The notes: generated by a model from the sequence alone, not told the origin. DNA of 60,000 nt from Strigamia acuminata (GCA_949358305.1 OX442314.1:40372581-40432580); one strand, 5' to 3'; shown: positions 18,735 through 29,344, counted from the first letter of the stretch. Numbers and translations: made by a program.

Positions 18735-19611
18735 AAATAAAATATAACCTTTCTGGAATGGAAGCATGGACTTGCTTTTTCCAACACGAAGTTTGGCCAC
18801 AGCTCGCTTCAGCAATTCCAGGCATTGGTTTTGATTGGCGAATTCCATTCCAAATCCACTTTTGCCACTATTTTTTTCATCAACAGGCATACGAGAATTT
18901 AGGACATCAAAGCCATCATTTACAATTTTGATAAAATTAGCCAATTTATAATCTTTGACAATAAATGAGACTGCCTTTGATGTCTTATTAGAGAAAAGCT
19001 GGGCTGCTTTTCTAACATTCTGACGTTGCCTGCTGACAGTCAAATGGGTGTTCAAATGGAAAGTTTATTTTAATTCCCCATTATGATTGGACATGGCGTT
19101 TTCAATTCCAGATCTGAAAATATAAAAAAATTAGATTTCTTTTGTAAGTTGCAGTATAAAGGTAGTTCTTGTTTATCACTGTGCCATTTTCCAATGTGAA
19201 ACCGGAATCAAGAAAATGATTTCGGAGTAACTTTAGGAGATGTGGCACATCATAGAACACCCAGATATTTCTGGTAGCATGCACAGGGTTTAGAAAAAAA
19301 AACTTTTCCAATGTCACGTGCAAGTCATTCCAAACTTTACGATTTTTTCTACCCATGTCATTCACTACACCAGCAATCATCAATCCTACACTTTCAATTT
19401 TTTTTATGATGTCTGTTAGGAGTGAACCAGTCATTGTTGTGTCAAAATGGTAAAATATGGGTTGCTTCCAAGGTTTGATTAGTCCTCTAGCCATAACAAC
19501 TTGCACATTGCTGGAAGGTCAAAAAGTTTGATCAAGTTTTTTATCATAACATATTCTGGAATCGACTTTCATTTCATCAAAAGATAAAAAGCACAGTTGT
19601 TCCAAAACAGA
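18735..19611 (-). pseudogene. P-element/THAP9-like transposase, central catalytic region, copy P2
   Basis: From 19611 downward: LEQLCFLSFDEMKVDSRICY (first catalytic Asp in the FDEM context), a TGA at 19521-19519, VQVVMARGLIKPWKQPIFYH, FDTTMTGSLLTDIIKKIESV, DVPHLLKLLRNHFLDSGF (second catalytic Asp block). After an intron-like gap come TVSRQRQNVRKAAQLFSNKT and GKSGFGMEFANQNQCLELLK. This order is that of the P-element transposase RNase-H-like domain and insertion domain. The N-terminal THAP DNA-binding domain is not visible upstream. The piece is interrupted 3'-ward by the LTR-related insertion and then by Ulp1. It is the longest transposase copy in the window and is clearly broken. Confidence 0.78.
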
Positions 19612-19644
19612 AAATTAAGCAATTGATTAAAAGTTGTAAAATGT

Positions 19645-19863
19645 CTATGTCAATCCCCAGAAGTCAATCTTTTCTTCACCATGTGCTGATAATTTCTGCT
19701 GACATGCAAGGTTTAAATATTGGGCCACTAGCAGTCTTGAAGTTGCTAAGTCGATTTGTTTTGAGTTGTGAATTCCACGATTGAACCAGCAGGATATTTC
19801 TCTCTCTTGTCTTAATGATTTCAGGTCAATGCTTTTAGCTTGCACAAAGCACACACGTTGCAC
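19645..19863 (-). other. Unidentified ORF upstream of P2
   Basis: A 72-codon minus-strand ORF reading ISCWFNRGIHNSKQIDLATS near its middle and ending EEKIDFWGLT. Its position suggests a 5' exon of the P2 locus, but I cannot match it to the THAP or leucine-zipper part of P transposases. Confidence 0.3.
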
Positions 19864-19869
19864 TGGGGC

Positions 19870-20155
19870 AGCTACTTTGGCAAGACAGTCTGCCGAAGAA
19901 GATGATTATTCCCATGAAACATTGAACTCCTTTCACATCCTCTGGTTGTGGAAAACGCTGTATTGCTTCCACTTTCTCAGGACTAATTGAAATGCCGCTG
20001 GTCCCGATTAGATAACCCAAGAAAGCCAATTCCTTTTGGCAGAATTTGCTCTTCCTTGGGTGCACATGAAGTCCGGCTTTTGCCATTCGAGTAATCACCC
20101 TGTCAATGTAAGTGATATGTTCTCCGAAGTTGTCGGAATTCATCAGGACTAGCAC
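19870..20155 (-). pseudogene. Gypsy reverse transcriptase fragment
   Basis: The minus strand encodes EHITYIDRVITRMAKAGLHV, KFCQKELAFLGYLIGTSGIS and EKVEAIQRFPQPEDVKGVQC, the post-YxDD part of a Ty3/gypsy reverse transcriptase. It is open for about 95 codons with no LTR. It interrupts the SWIM-YqaJ gene right after its GASPD motif. Confidence 0.8.
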
Positions 20156-20159
20156 CAAG

Positions 20160-21568
20160 GAATGGATACTTTGCGTTAATAACTAAACCAACTGAATGCA
20201 AATGTACATTAGTATTATCCCGTAAAAACCTTTGCTTTGCAACTTTTTCATTTTTGGAACCATGTTGGATAGCTTTTACACTGTTTAAATTTGAGGGGCT
20301 GTATAAACTCTGTAAAAAAATTTTCAGTTACTGCAGCTTTCCTATTACAAATTTTTTTTATAAATTGAAGAACATAAACGAATTTTTCTTTATTGAACCT
20401 CATTTTACATTCAGACTGTTTTTCAGTTAAATTAGCGATTTCTTCAGCCTTTTTCAATGTGATTGCAACCTTATTTTGGAAGAAATTGCTGTTAACATGG
20501 GGAAAGCTGCAGTCACATGAATTAATCGGTACAGAAGAAAAAAAACATGGAGTATTTATATTCCCATTCCCACCATTCAATTCAACTACTGGCGGTGTAA
20601 ACCTTGCTAGCTGATAATGTAATGGTGAGAATTGGTGAACAGGTCCTATGCTTGTGTTTACTTCTGTTGCTGTCGACAGAAGGTATGCTAATGGTAGTAT
20701 TGCCTTTGAAGAATGTAGTGTTTCCTTGAGTCTTGAAAGGTTATTAGCAGTCACAGTTTTATCTATAAAAATTTTTTTTTATTAAATTAATTCAATTTTA
20801 AAATTCTAGATTAATACTTTTTCCTTTCTTGCTTCATATAAGGTACACTGGAGTGACCTCTTCTTCTTCTTTGTTTTTAATCCTGATGGGCAAAGCAGAT
20901 GATCCATAATGCCACCTGGTTGAATTGTCACACCTACATTTAGGAAAAAAGTGTCACATTAAAAATGAAACATAATTTGTTAAGTAAAGTTTTTTACTTC
21001 TAGCTTTTCCCCACTGTTGAGGCAAGCTTGTGCAGGATACTTCATCAGGTACATTCTTAAACCAAAGATTGAGTAAAGAAGAGAGAGCATAAAAAAGAGC
21101 TGGAAGGTGTGAACAACCACCTTGACCTCTAAAAAAAATATGAATTTAATTACACTTAAATTATACTTAAATAATTTTATTCATGTATTCACCCCGCTTG
21201 ACATTCACAGTGTGCTTTAAATGGCCCTTCAAACTCTTCAACTTGAGTCATTTATATTACTAAATAAATAAAATTTGACTTACTGTTAATTGCCCTGGCA
21301 TTTCTTTTCCGCTTCTTCTATCCCAAGGACGATTTGCAGGTTGGTCATCCCCTGGGTCACTTCGACCATCACCATATGACGGTTGTCGTTACGCTCGCAT
21401 CGCAGCCCTACCAGGAATGTATTGCCTGGCGGCACGCTCTCCCGCATTACTTGCAACACTCCTGCAAACAATGCATGTTTTTTAATTGTTTTTACGTTAT
21501 ATATCTAAAGATTTGACTTAACGAATTTTTTCAAAAAATGTCAACAGTTCTCCATCCATTGCTGCCAT
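20160..21568 (-). pseudogene. SWIM zinc finger + YqaJ-type exonuclease gene, truncated
   Basis: Minus strand. A short first exon begins at ATG 21568 (MAAMDGELLTFFEKI). Next comes an exon at about 21470-21290 (VLQVMRESVPPGNTFLVGLR). A split zinc motif spans about 21250-21186 and 21128-21003 and reads HCECQAGGQGGCSHLPALFY, the CxC...CxH signature of SWIM fingers, followed by SCTSLPQQWGKAR. Then a 20945-20810 block (HLLCPSGLKTKKKKRSLQCT), a long ORF 20754-20248, and VGLVINAKYPFLGASPDE near 20215-20140. KYPFLGASPD is the conserved core of YqaJ-type viral recombinase/exonuclease domains. The gene is cut there by a gypsy fragment, losing the downstream catalytic E-x-K. SWIM-YqaJ proteins occur widely in metazoan transposon-like loci. 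The frame at the end of the second exon is uncertain. Confidence 0.68.
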
Positions 21569-22004
21569 GTTTACAAATGAGTTGGTGGGTGAGGGAAAAT
21601 GAGTTTGGAAATGTGTGTGCTGGATTATTTCTTTCATCACGTTACACATGGTGGTCTTAACATGTGACCTTTGATATACAATGTGTCTGAATTCATGAGA
21701 AAGTTCAAAGCCGTGACCCTCCAGATGTCACTAGCGCCTGGAAAACTAATAAAATTTGAATTTTTTTCTTCTTTTATGTGTTTTGAGTTAAAAAACTAAC
21801 ACAAGTAATAATTCCAAACATTATTCTGTTTGTTTATTTCCTAAAATAACAGTGTTTTTTAGTGAAAGAAGTAAAAAATCTTTGGATATGTCAAATGGAA
21901 AATTTGCAAAGTTTCTTTATTGTTTTCACATTTGGACTTGCTGTTTTTGATCGGTGATTTGATTCCATAAAAACGGAGTGAGAGTCATGCGTTGAAATCG
22001 AAAG
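21569..22004. other. Spacer upstream of the SWIM-YqaJ gene
   Basis: AT-rich, without a supported ORF. It should hold the SWIM-YqaJ promoter; no specific box is recognised. Confidence 0.35.
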
Positions 22005-23444
22005 TCATTGAAATCGAAAGTCGTCCGCGCATTCAAGCAGAAAAAATGCGACATCTCCTTCCTTCCCGCAATTTGACGGTTGGACCACGATCCTGGATTT
22101 CTCGCTGATCGGTATTTCTTTTCCTACCATGCTTTTGCCCGTGACGATGTTGAAATATGTTTCCTCTACGTCCAACGTGACGTCAAGAGAATTCATTTTG
22201 TCCCATTCCGCGCGCGTAAACTGAAAACTTTCTGAAAACTGAAAACTGCTTGTGCACGGCTCGCAGCAATGCACGTGCTTGCACGGAAGAAAAAGGACAC
22301 TTTGTCGTCTGTCGTGGCACACAACACATATTGCCGGCTGTGGCTCAGTCTGCGACTGTGGCTCAGTCTGTGGCTCAGTCTGTGGCTCAGGCTGTGGAAC
22401 AGGCTGTGGGGCTGCAATCGGCTCATTCGAAGCCCGACCACGGCCGCTTCCACCTTCTCTTCTAACGACAGGCGACGTTCTTGCAGGTCTAATTCCCTCT
22501 GCCGAAACTCAAATTCTTTCTGATGCTTTTCCCTTAAAAATTCTATAACTTAAAAAAAAATAAATAAGAAAAAGAACGTGCAAAAACTTACGTTGAAAAT
22601 ATTTTTCTCCATTTTCTTCATGTACTCCCTGGCCAGTTTCGTTCGCCCACTGCTTAGTCTTCAAGTAGCAGGACTTCAAAGACGTTTCTTTATTTGTTTT
22701 CTTCTTTTTGGTTCAGCTGAAATGTTAATAGTGAATTTAGTCTTAATATTTAATTTTATAAAATAACTTTTTTACATGATGTTGGTGATGGCGATTCAGT
22801 CCTCGGTGAAGGGGGTCGACTATTGCTTCTTGTCTAATCTATTGCGCAATTTGGCTGTCAGCATCATTTCTCTTCTTTTGAGCTGTTGTTGACTCTTTAG
22901 AAAGGACAGCTTTTTTTTCAATTCTATGATTTCTTGCAGAAGTTGTTCCTTCTATGTGTAGTCCTTTTCAGTTCCAGACCTTAATAAAAATTAAACAGTA
23001 AAAAAATTTATAATAAATTACTTACTTTTTTAAATTCTCAAAATCTTTTTTTTTTAAGTACTCCAACAGCAATGTGATCCTTTCTCTACACCTTCGGGCA
23101 TCCACAGACATTTCAAGAACCTTCAAATGGTCACTAATATCTGTCCAAATTGAAGGCTTAATGAATGGATTGCTTGCATCCACTTCACGTAGCAACAAAA
23201 CATCATGTTGGGCTGCAAATCTAAATGGTTTCTTGTTTTTTCGCCCATACTGCTGAATGACGATCCCTGGGAGCCACTTTTTAAATACTCGTAAGTATTT
23301 ATAATATGTAGTTAAAATTACGTTTGATACTCGATAAAGTCGAGTAAGCAACAGAATACCGTTCAAACCTAATGATGACCTTTTTGCGCTCTGTGGCCTA
23401 GCAACAAGAGAGCAATGCTTTGCAGTGAAGCCGCTGATTATCAA
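22005..23444 (-). pseudogene. Myb/SANT-like + coiled-coil + IAP-like RING protein, frameshifted
   Basis: Minus strand, 5' to 3'. A SANT-like exon (ending about 23022) reads KPFRFAAQHDVLLLREVDAS and VDARRCRERITLLLEYLKKK. A coiled-coil segment near 22950-22820 follows (LLQEIIELKKKLSFLKSQQQ), then a 22760-22590 exon (YLKTKQWANETGQGVHEENG) and a second coil at 22550-22450 (EFEFRQRELDLQERRLSLEE). After a frame change comes a repeat-rich PQTEPQ stretch and AICVVCHDRRQSVLFLPCKH followed by VHCCEPC, the first three-quarters of a C3HC4 RING as in IAP-type E3 ligases. The final CP-x-C pair is missing, and the ORF continues into an unrelated-looking tail (GKSMVGKEIPISEKSRIVVQ). A complete simpler relative lies at 26293-26876. 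Confidence 0.52.
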
Positions 23445-23645
23445 AAGTCATCAGCGCCACTACTTTCATCATCGGAACCGACAGGTGATGAGTGATGTTT
23501 ACCATCACTGTCCGATTCGTCATCGTAGACAGTTTTCACGACAAACTTCAATTTCGTCGGATGTTCATGGCTCCTCTCTATATTTTGTTTATATAAAGTA
23601 TTATGCACAAACATGCTGAAATTAATTACTCCGATTAAACTCACT
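23445..23645 (-). other. Acidic short ORF upstream of the SANT/RING gene
   Basis: The 67-codon minus-strand frame ends in an acidic/serine stretch (YDDESDSDGKHHSSPVGSDD). It may be a 5' exon of the neighbouring gene. No family match. Confidence 0.3.
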
Positions 23646-23670
23646 CGGGTTTCTGGCGGCTACTTGTGCA

Positions 23671-23845
23671 TCTTCCGTGTCTGTCTTCCGTGTCTGATCG
23701 TCCGTGTCTTGTGCATCTTCCGTGTCTGTCTTCCGTGTCTGATCTTCCGTGTCTGTCTTCCGTGTCTGATTGTCCGTGTCTTGTGCATCTTCCGTGTCTG
23801 TCTTCCGTGTCTGTCTTCCGTGTCTGATCTTCCGTGTCTTGCGCA
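23671..23845 (+). repeat. 13-bp minisatellite (TCTTCCGTGTCTG and variants)
   Basis: About 13 head-to-tail units of 11-14 bp built on CTTCCGTGTCTG, with interspersed TTGTGCATC and TGATCGTCC variants. Higher-order spacing is visible because blocks of two to four units recur. It yields several long but meaningless ORFs (TRKTDTEDAQDTD on the minus strand). Confidence 0.9.
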
Positions 23846-24068
23846 TTCATGTTTAACCACGGAATGCTAGTTCTGTGCAGTATAAATAATTCACAAGTCA
23901 GACGAGAAATTGCGGTAGAAATTGCGGTAGAAAAACGAGAAATTGTGGTAGATAAATAGAAGAAGCACATTAGTCAGTCCTGGATGATGACTATTGTGAG
24001 CGGATGTTTACAAACGTGCATCAAAAGCTCTTTTAATTACTCTAATGACAATATTCCCGACATAGATT

Positions 24069-24312
24069 TCAACTATTAAATAAAATAAACATGAATGTAA
24101 TCTCGGCTAAACGAAGTAAGGGGTTAGGCAACAGGAGAGAGCAGTCGTTTACCCATCGCTTGGCGAGGGCGCGCGAAAATAAAACGCGGATGCGATACGG
24201 ATTGGCATCATCGCCGAAACAACGGCGGAGAAAATCGGGCAAGACGCCTCGATAAATGCCAGCCCGCACAATGCATGCGGGGCTGAGCGTTCCCCACGTG
24301 TTTCGGAGCTCC
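24069..24312 (-). other. Unidentified ORF, possible transposon remnant
   Basis: The minus-strand frame reads WGTLSPACIVRAGIYRGVLP and RRCFGDDANPYRIRVLFSRA, with codon use richer in GC than the flanks. I do not recognise it. It precedes LTR-like block 2. Confidence 0.3.
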
Positions 24313-24639
24313 ATCTGTAATGATGGAAAATGAACAATTAATAAAATGTCGAGAGACACGGAGATAAATAAGGGTGGGCTCGAGGAACGTCGCATAAACG
24401 TGCGGCCGCTCGTCGAGTCCGATTCCTGAGGTAGAAATTCAGGACAATTCGTCCTTTGTCAGGAAGAAAGAGTCTTCATGGCACATCTGGCTCACGTCCA
24501 ATATAACAACGGGACGGAATCGAGCATTGAAATCCGGAAATTCTCCTCGGATTATTTAATATTTTAAATGTAAAATTATTAATTCGTAATAATTACGTAA
24601 ATTCGCAATTTATTCGCAAAATCTCGAACGTCGCTAACG

Positions 24640-25000
24640 AGCATAAATAAATGTTCTCGTCGAAATTAAATCGTAAAGAATAAATTTATCAAAGCTAAAA
24701 ACTCCAAATTCGAAGTTATGTATTAATTTAAAACCAATCAATCAATAACGACATCGAGAAAAATCACGAACAAACAGCGGATCAAAATTAGAAATCATTG
24801 TTCTGTTAATTATTTAACGACTAGTTTTAATAAATCATTTCCATTTCTGGAAATTATAAAACAAAGCTCGAGTCCTTTTGTCTCGTCTACAATTGTCGTG
24901 AGTCATCTTCAAGGAGCGAGGCGACAGTTTGTCTGCGATCGCGTCCTTGAGGACAAATAATAGGAAAAAATACAATCGCTCTCGCGATCGTGGATATTAG
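24640..25000 (+). repeat. LTR-like block 2, related to 17480-17835
   Basis: Carries the same ordered elements as block 1 (TATA-like ATTATAAAAC, TCAAGGAGCGAGGCGACA, TGCGATCGCGTCCTTGA, CAATCGCTCTCGCGATCGTGG) with scattered substitutions. It extends further right to about 25130, ending in a region (CCTGATTAGGTGGAACC) that might border an internal sequence. Confidence 0.55.
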
Positions 25001-25133
25001 TATAATCATTATACACTATTGCGAACGCAGAGCGTTCATGTCAAGTATTAGTCAAATGTATCTCATATTCAACCGCACGGAGCTAAGTCTCGTGCGTCGA
25101 CACCGACTTCTACCTGATTAGGTGGAACCACAT

Positions 25134-25869
25134 TCATATCCTGGTCCCAATTCTCCTCAGCTCCGTCTCCTTGCCCGATCTCGAGCATTTCCTCCTCTCT
25201 TTCATCCTCATCCATCGTGAGGATCGTGCGCACAGGTCAAACCACGGTACAAAATAGTAAAAACTCCTCGTAAAAGTGGATAAAAACTTGGTTAAAATAA
25301 ACACGAAGTGGATCACGTGCGGACGGCGATCAGCTGATTTAGCGGAAGTCCGGGTGAAAACGAGGCAATCGTGGTGGGTTCTGGGTAATTTACTCCGGAA
25401 CCAGGTGTTTGAGACTTGTGCGCAGCAGCCTGCGCGCATGTACACGAGTGTCTCTCTCTCGAGACTCTTAGTTCATCACATCACCTTGGTATGCGCCCAC
25501 TTATCATTTAACTGCTCCGGCCTCATGTCAGTTCTTTCTTATTTATGAAGCAATGGTCACATATTTTCCTATTCTTTATCATCCACTTTGTAATTCCCTC
25601 AGGTAGTTTTATCATTTCTTATTCACTAAGCCAGACAACTAAGAACATTCCATTATCTAAACATTCGATATTTTCTATTCTACAATTCAGATCATTTCAC
25701 TAGTGATATATTCAACATTGTTCATCCTATAATTAAGAATATTTCATGATGGGGACAACGATTGGGTTGATTCAATTAATTCCTGTCGGACAAAGTGCCA
25801 GGGACATTGCTTCAATAGACATTATAAAGTAAAAAAAAAATTAAAATAAAAAGAAATAAGAAAAAGAAC
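25134..25869. other. No gene supported
   Basis: Overlapping short ORFs on both strands near 25134-25548 have no recognisable motif. 25549-25869 is AT-rich spacer. Confidence 0.35.
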
Positions 25870-26095
25870 ATGCAAAAACTTACGTTGAAAATATTCTTCT
25901 CTATTTTCTTCATGTACACTCCCTGGTCAGTTTTGTTCGCCCACTGCTTAGTCTTCAAGTAGCAGGACTACAAAGAAGTTTCTTTGCTACTGATTGAATT
26001 CACAGACCTGGCTGTCATGTGGCATTCATTAAACCATTGCAAAAGAAAAGACGTCTTCTTTTCTCCAGGATACTAAAACAAATTTTAAAAATTAC
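25870..26095 (-). pseudogene. Remnant exons of a second SANT-type gene
   Basis: The minus strand reads EKKTSFLLQWFNECHMTARS near 26070-26010 and SCYLKTKQWANKTDQGVYMK near 25965-25900. The latter closely matches the 22760-22590 exon of the SANT/RING gene. No continuous frame. Confidence 0.45.
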
Positions 26096-26292
26096 CTTTA
26101 GTTGAGTATTATTAATATATTTAATTTTTTTTAACCTTATTTGGGGTCATGCCTATAACTTTAGAGGAGTATTTGAGTTACATTGAAGAATAATGAAATA
26201 TTTAAAACATTTTTGTATTGATATTAATAATAAGAATTAAAATAATAATAAAATATTTGAAAAAATTGACACATTTATTTATTTATTATTTA

Positions 26293-26876
26293 TTATTTAT
26301 TCCTTTGCATCAACAACTCCATGAGCTTGGCCCTTTCTGCTCGGTCTGTCTCCAGTCTTTTTTCTTCCAGTGCTAGACGATGTTCTTGCAGGTCCAATTC
26401 CTGTTTCCTTAGCTCACATTCGCGTTCATGCTTTTTCATAATATACTCTAATACTTCATTATGGTCATTGATCCGTCTTTTTTTTACACTTCCTATTTAA
26501 ATTTTTTTAAATTTTTTTTAATTGCTCACCTCCTTAAGTTATCCATATCCTGCTTACTGAAGTATGAGAGTGCTAGATTGGTCCTTTCACGGCACCTTCT
26601 TGCCTCTACAGGCATACCAATCTCTCTTAAGTTGTCTGCAATAATAATCCATTTTGCAGGTGCAGAAAATGGATTATGTGCTGCAACTTCTCTCAGTAGC
26701 AACACATCATGCTGAGCAGCAAATCTGAAAGGTTTTTTACCTTTTGCTGCTAAGTTAATATTGTCCTAAAATATTTAAACATTAATATAAATTATTAATA
26801 GACTTTAAAAGTCTAAAAAACTGTTAGAAATGCATTTTTTACTTACGCGTTCAACAACAACGTCTGGGTCAGCCAT
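26293..26876 (-). CDS. Small Myb/SANT-like protein with coiled-coil tail
   Basis: Three exons join cleanly on the minus strand: 26876-26847 (MADPDVVVER, donor GTAAGT), 26765-26530 (KKPFRFAAQHDVLLLREVAA ... IGMPVEARRCRERTNLALSY) and 26488-26293 (EVLEYIMKKHERECELRKQE ... LMELLMQRNK), with stop TAA at 26295-26293. The total is 462 nt, 153 residues. The middle exon is a trihelix/Myb-SANT-like DNA-binding segment; the last is a strongly charged, heptad-like helix. A paralogue at 22.5-23.4 kb adds a RING finger. Proteins of this kind are usual accessory or domesticated partners of DNA transposons. This copy has no lesion and could be expressed. The third acceptor (AAG) is non-canonical in its poor pyrimidine tract. 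Confidence 0.62.
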
Positions 26877-27130
26877 TTCGCGTTGTAAAGAACAAAGCTA
26901 CACGTTCAGCGGGAAACAAAGCTCCGCCTCCGTGACGTGATGACGTTTCGGCTCTCCAGGCGTCAGCCGTTCCCGTTTAACGTGGAGCAGAACCTCTATT
27001 GTCTTCGGCACCAGCATGGTACCGTAATGCCCGTCGTCTCTGTCGCTATCGCGTCGACTTCCTTCATCACCGCTTCCTTTCTAGAGAAAGGTAAGGCACT
27101 TATCACTGCTTCTAAGTGCAGGTTCTTTTC

Positions 27131-27342
27131 TCAACAGTAGGAGTTTGTCATCCGAAGTCTGGTTTTTTCCCATTTGAACAAAAAACACTTTACTTCTTTT
27201 TCTGTACGAACATCGGTGTACTCATTTTTGTCCACAACGAAATGTTTCCAATCAAGCTCAATTTTCTGGGTTTTCTTAACTGCATGTTTACTGCCGCCAC
27301 TATGTGCGGTGCCTTCCTCAATGTTTTCTGTTGATTTACCAC
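27131..27342 (-). other. Coding-like fragment of unknown family
   Basis: The minus strand reads KKTQKIELDWKHFVVDKNEY followed by TDVRTEKEVKCFLFKWEKTR, open to about 27131. It stops being open exactly where the dispersed repeat begins at 27343. No family recognised. Confidence 0.35.
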
Positions 27343-27485
27343 AGTGGGAGGGACGCATACATCACGTAATAACAAGACAGGGACTCAGATTGTTGGGTTT
27401 TGGCCTTTAATCGTTCTCTAGGGGTTGGGTCACCTATCTCACTGTGTGGCAGTGCTGTTAGGCACGCTACACCGGCAACCGTCCC
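27343..27485. repeat. Dispersed ~140-bp repeat, copy 2
   Basis: Shares AGGGACGCATAC, TCACGTAA, CTAGGGGT and CACCGGCAACC with 8515-8660. It separates an unknown coding fragment from a copia fragment, again at an element boundary. Confidence 0.45.
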
Positions 27486-27905
27486 GTGTCTGTGCATTCC
27501 TCGAGAGGCCATGCCTTTAACATCTTTGTTAGGTTATGAAAGTGAGAAGGGTTAGTTGAAAACGGGAAATCCTCCGAACCAGTAATACAAGCTACTGACA
27601 ACAAATTCCTGTTTAATTTAGAAACATATAAAACATTTTCAAGTTTAACAATTTTATCATGGTTGCCATTTTTCACACAAATTTTAACGTATCCTGTGTC
27701 ATCAGATGCTGCGGCTTTAATTTTTCATTGGCTCATATCTGACATGTATACAAATTTATTATTATCTTTGCACATGTGAGCTGATGCACCACTATCTAGG
27801 TACCATTCATTATTTTTCTCTTCACTGGTGGTGAATGCACTGGCAATAATTGTTGCGTCATCCCTATTAGCTGTGTTTGCACGTGGTTCCACTTTGCTTA
27901 CCTAG
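27486..27905 (-). pseudogene. Copia protease-region fragment
   Basis: The minus strand gives EKNNEWYLDSGASAHMCKDN, the copia protease active site (DSGAS in a W-x-LDSGA-x-H context). A TGA stop follows, then DTGYVKICVKNGNHDKIVKL and ENVLYVSKLNRNLLSV, the conserved block after the protease. It is isolated, without LTR or reverse transcriptase nearby, and from a different family than the 8.7-12 kb element. Confidence 0.8.
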
Positions 27906-27999
27906 CATTTAGGGTTCACCGTCTAGCGTCATTGAATCCAGTCTATAAATAAATCACAGGAATTTGGCGGAAATATACCGCAACACCACCTTCCTCTTC

Positions 28000-28195
28000 C
28001 ACACCAATGAAAAGTTCATGGGTGATGAAAGACATTAAATCTCATGGAATGGAAGCATGAACTTGCTTTTTCCAACACGAAGTTTGGCCACGGCTCGCTT
28101 CAGCAATTCCAGGCATTGGTTTTGATTCCATTCCAAATCCACTTTTGCCACTATATTTTTCATCAACAGGCATACGAGAATTTAGGACATCAGTT
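28000..28195 (-). pseudogene. P-like transposase fragment, copy P3
   Basis: The minus strand starts at the fusion point (DVLNSRMPVDEK at 28195) and runs through the CLELLKRAVAKLRVGKSK-type segment with frame damage, then DLMSFITHELFIGV to about 28000. It matches 31380-31620 and 35230-35370. Confidence 0.65.
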
Positions 28196-28899
28196 TACAA
28201 CTTTTACATGTGTATGCAGCATCAATCTTAGTAATCAATGCTTCGTGTATTTTATCACATTTTTTGTGTAGCCACACTTTACACACTTTGCATTGTGCCA
28301 TTCTAAGATTGCACTCATCTAGAAAAAAGGGTTGTCTGCCGACAGAGTACACCTGAACACAATCTAATTGTGCTTGCCTTTTGTTCGTTTTCGGGAAATC
28401 TGTAAACACTCCATTTTGTAGACAAGTTCTTAAATGAGAACGGATTAAATCATTGTCATAGTTTTTTATTGTTGGGTCTTTTCCTTGTACTAATGCCAGA
28501 GCAAATATAATAGCAAAAACAGCACAGTTATTTGACAAAGGACGTTGTTTTTGTGCTTGCTTGTACGCAACAATAATTTTTACAAACAAATATCTTATGT
28601 GGCATGTCATTAAATGTATGTTGAAAATTTTCTTATAGATTATTGGTCCTGTCTTGTTGATTGTAGACACTGATCCGGTCCGATCAAATTTGGTTAATCC
28701 AGTATTTGGTGTAATACTGGAAGAAGTCATCAAGAAGAACATCTCTTGAGTAATTTTTGGCTCTGGTTGCAAATGCATTCTGTATAGAAAATAAAATAAT
28801 GCATACATGACAATCAAATTCTACATGATGTCTTTTAACCTTAATATCATGCAGTCGATTAGCAATTTTTTCTTGGGGGAGCAATGCCAATGCTATCAT
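28196..28899 (-). pseudogene. Ulp1 protease + PHD finger module U2, fused to P-like transposase
   Basis: ORF 28817-28182 carries VAYKQAQKQRPLSNNCAVFA, LVQGKDPTIKNYDNDLIRSH, GVFTDFPKTNKRQAQLDCVQ and then MAQCKVCKVWLHKKCDKIHE ... YTCKSCKL. The first part is a Ulp1/C48 domain with the nucleophile Cys kept but the flanking Asp-Cys-Gly changed to Asn-Cys-Ala. The second part is a PHD-type finger (CKVC, LHKKC, CKSC); its first Cys pair reads VYSVG, so two ligands are lost compared with YCVC in U5. An upstream exon (28899-28684) matches U1. Directly after CKSCKL the sequence becomes P-like transposase (DVLNSRMPVDEK) with a one-base frame change. Confidence 0.68.
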
Positions 28900-29039
28900 A
28901 TTATCATATTATAAATCCATTGTACTTTACACATAATAATTAAAGCATGATGTTACGCTTTTGTTGTATCAGAAATTTTAAATATTGATTTTTCTAACAG
29001 AGAAGAAAACAATACAGATTTCACATACATAGCAAGTCA

Positions 29040-29325
29040 GATGGCTATTTTGGAGCAAGTATGGTGAGCAGACTGCTACACAAACCGTAGAGTTGCTGTT
29101 GCTGTAAAAAGGCGAATGGAAGAAGAGCCATCCGAGAGCATGAAGAATATATTCGATGTTATGCTGGCCCAAGAAGAGATTGTGGGCAGTGGGGATTATA
29201 TCAGATTTTTTTTTTACATAAAGAAAAGTGAAATTTTTTTGAATCTGTCTTTACAAATAGTTTTGCTGACCCTGGTTCATCTCGTCCACCATCTCCGACT
29301 CCATCGAGTTCTAATAGGTGATATT
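29040..29325 (+). other. Plus-strand exon-like fragments of an unknown gene
   Basis: Frames read TNRRVAVAVKRRMEEEPSES and KNIFDVMLAQEEIVGSGDYI, then FADPGSSRPPSPTPSSSN followed by a GTGATA donor-like site. This is one of the few coding-like stretches on the plus strand in this half. I do not recognise it. Confidence 0.35.
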
Positions 29326-29344
29326 ATTTATTTACAGTTGTAGG

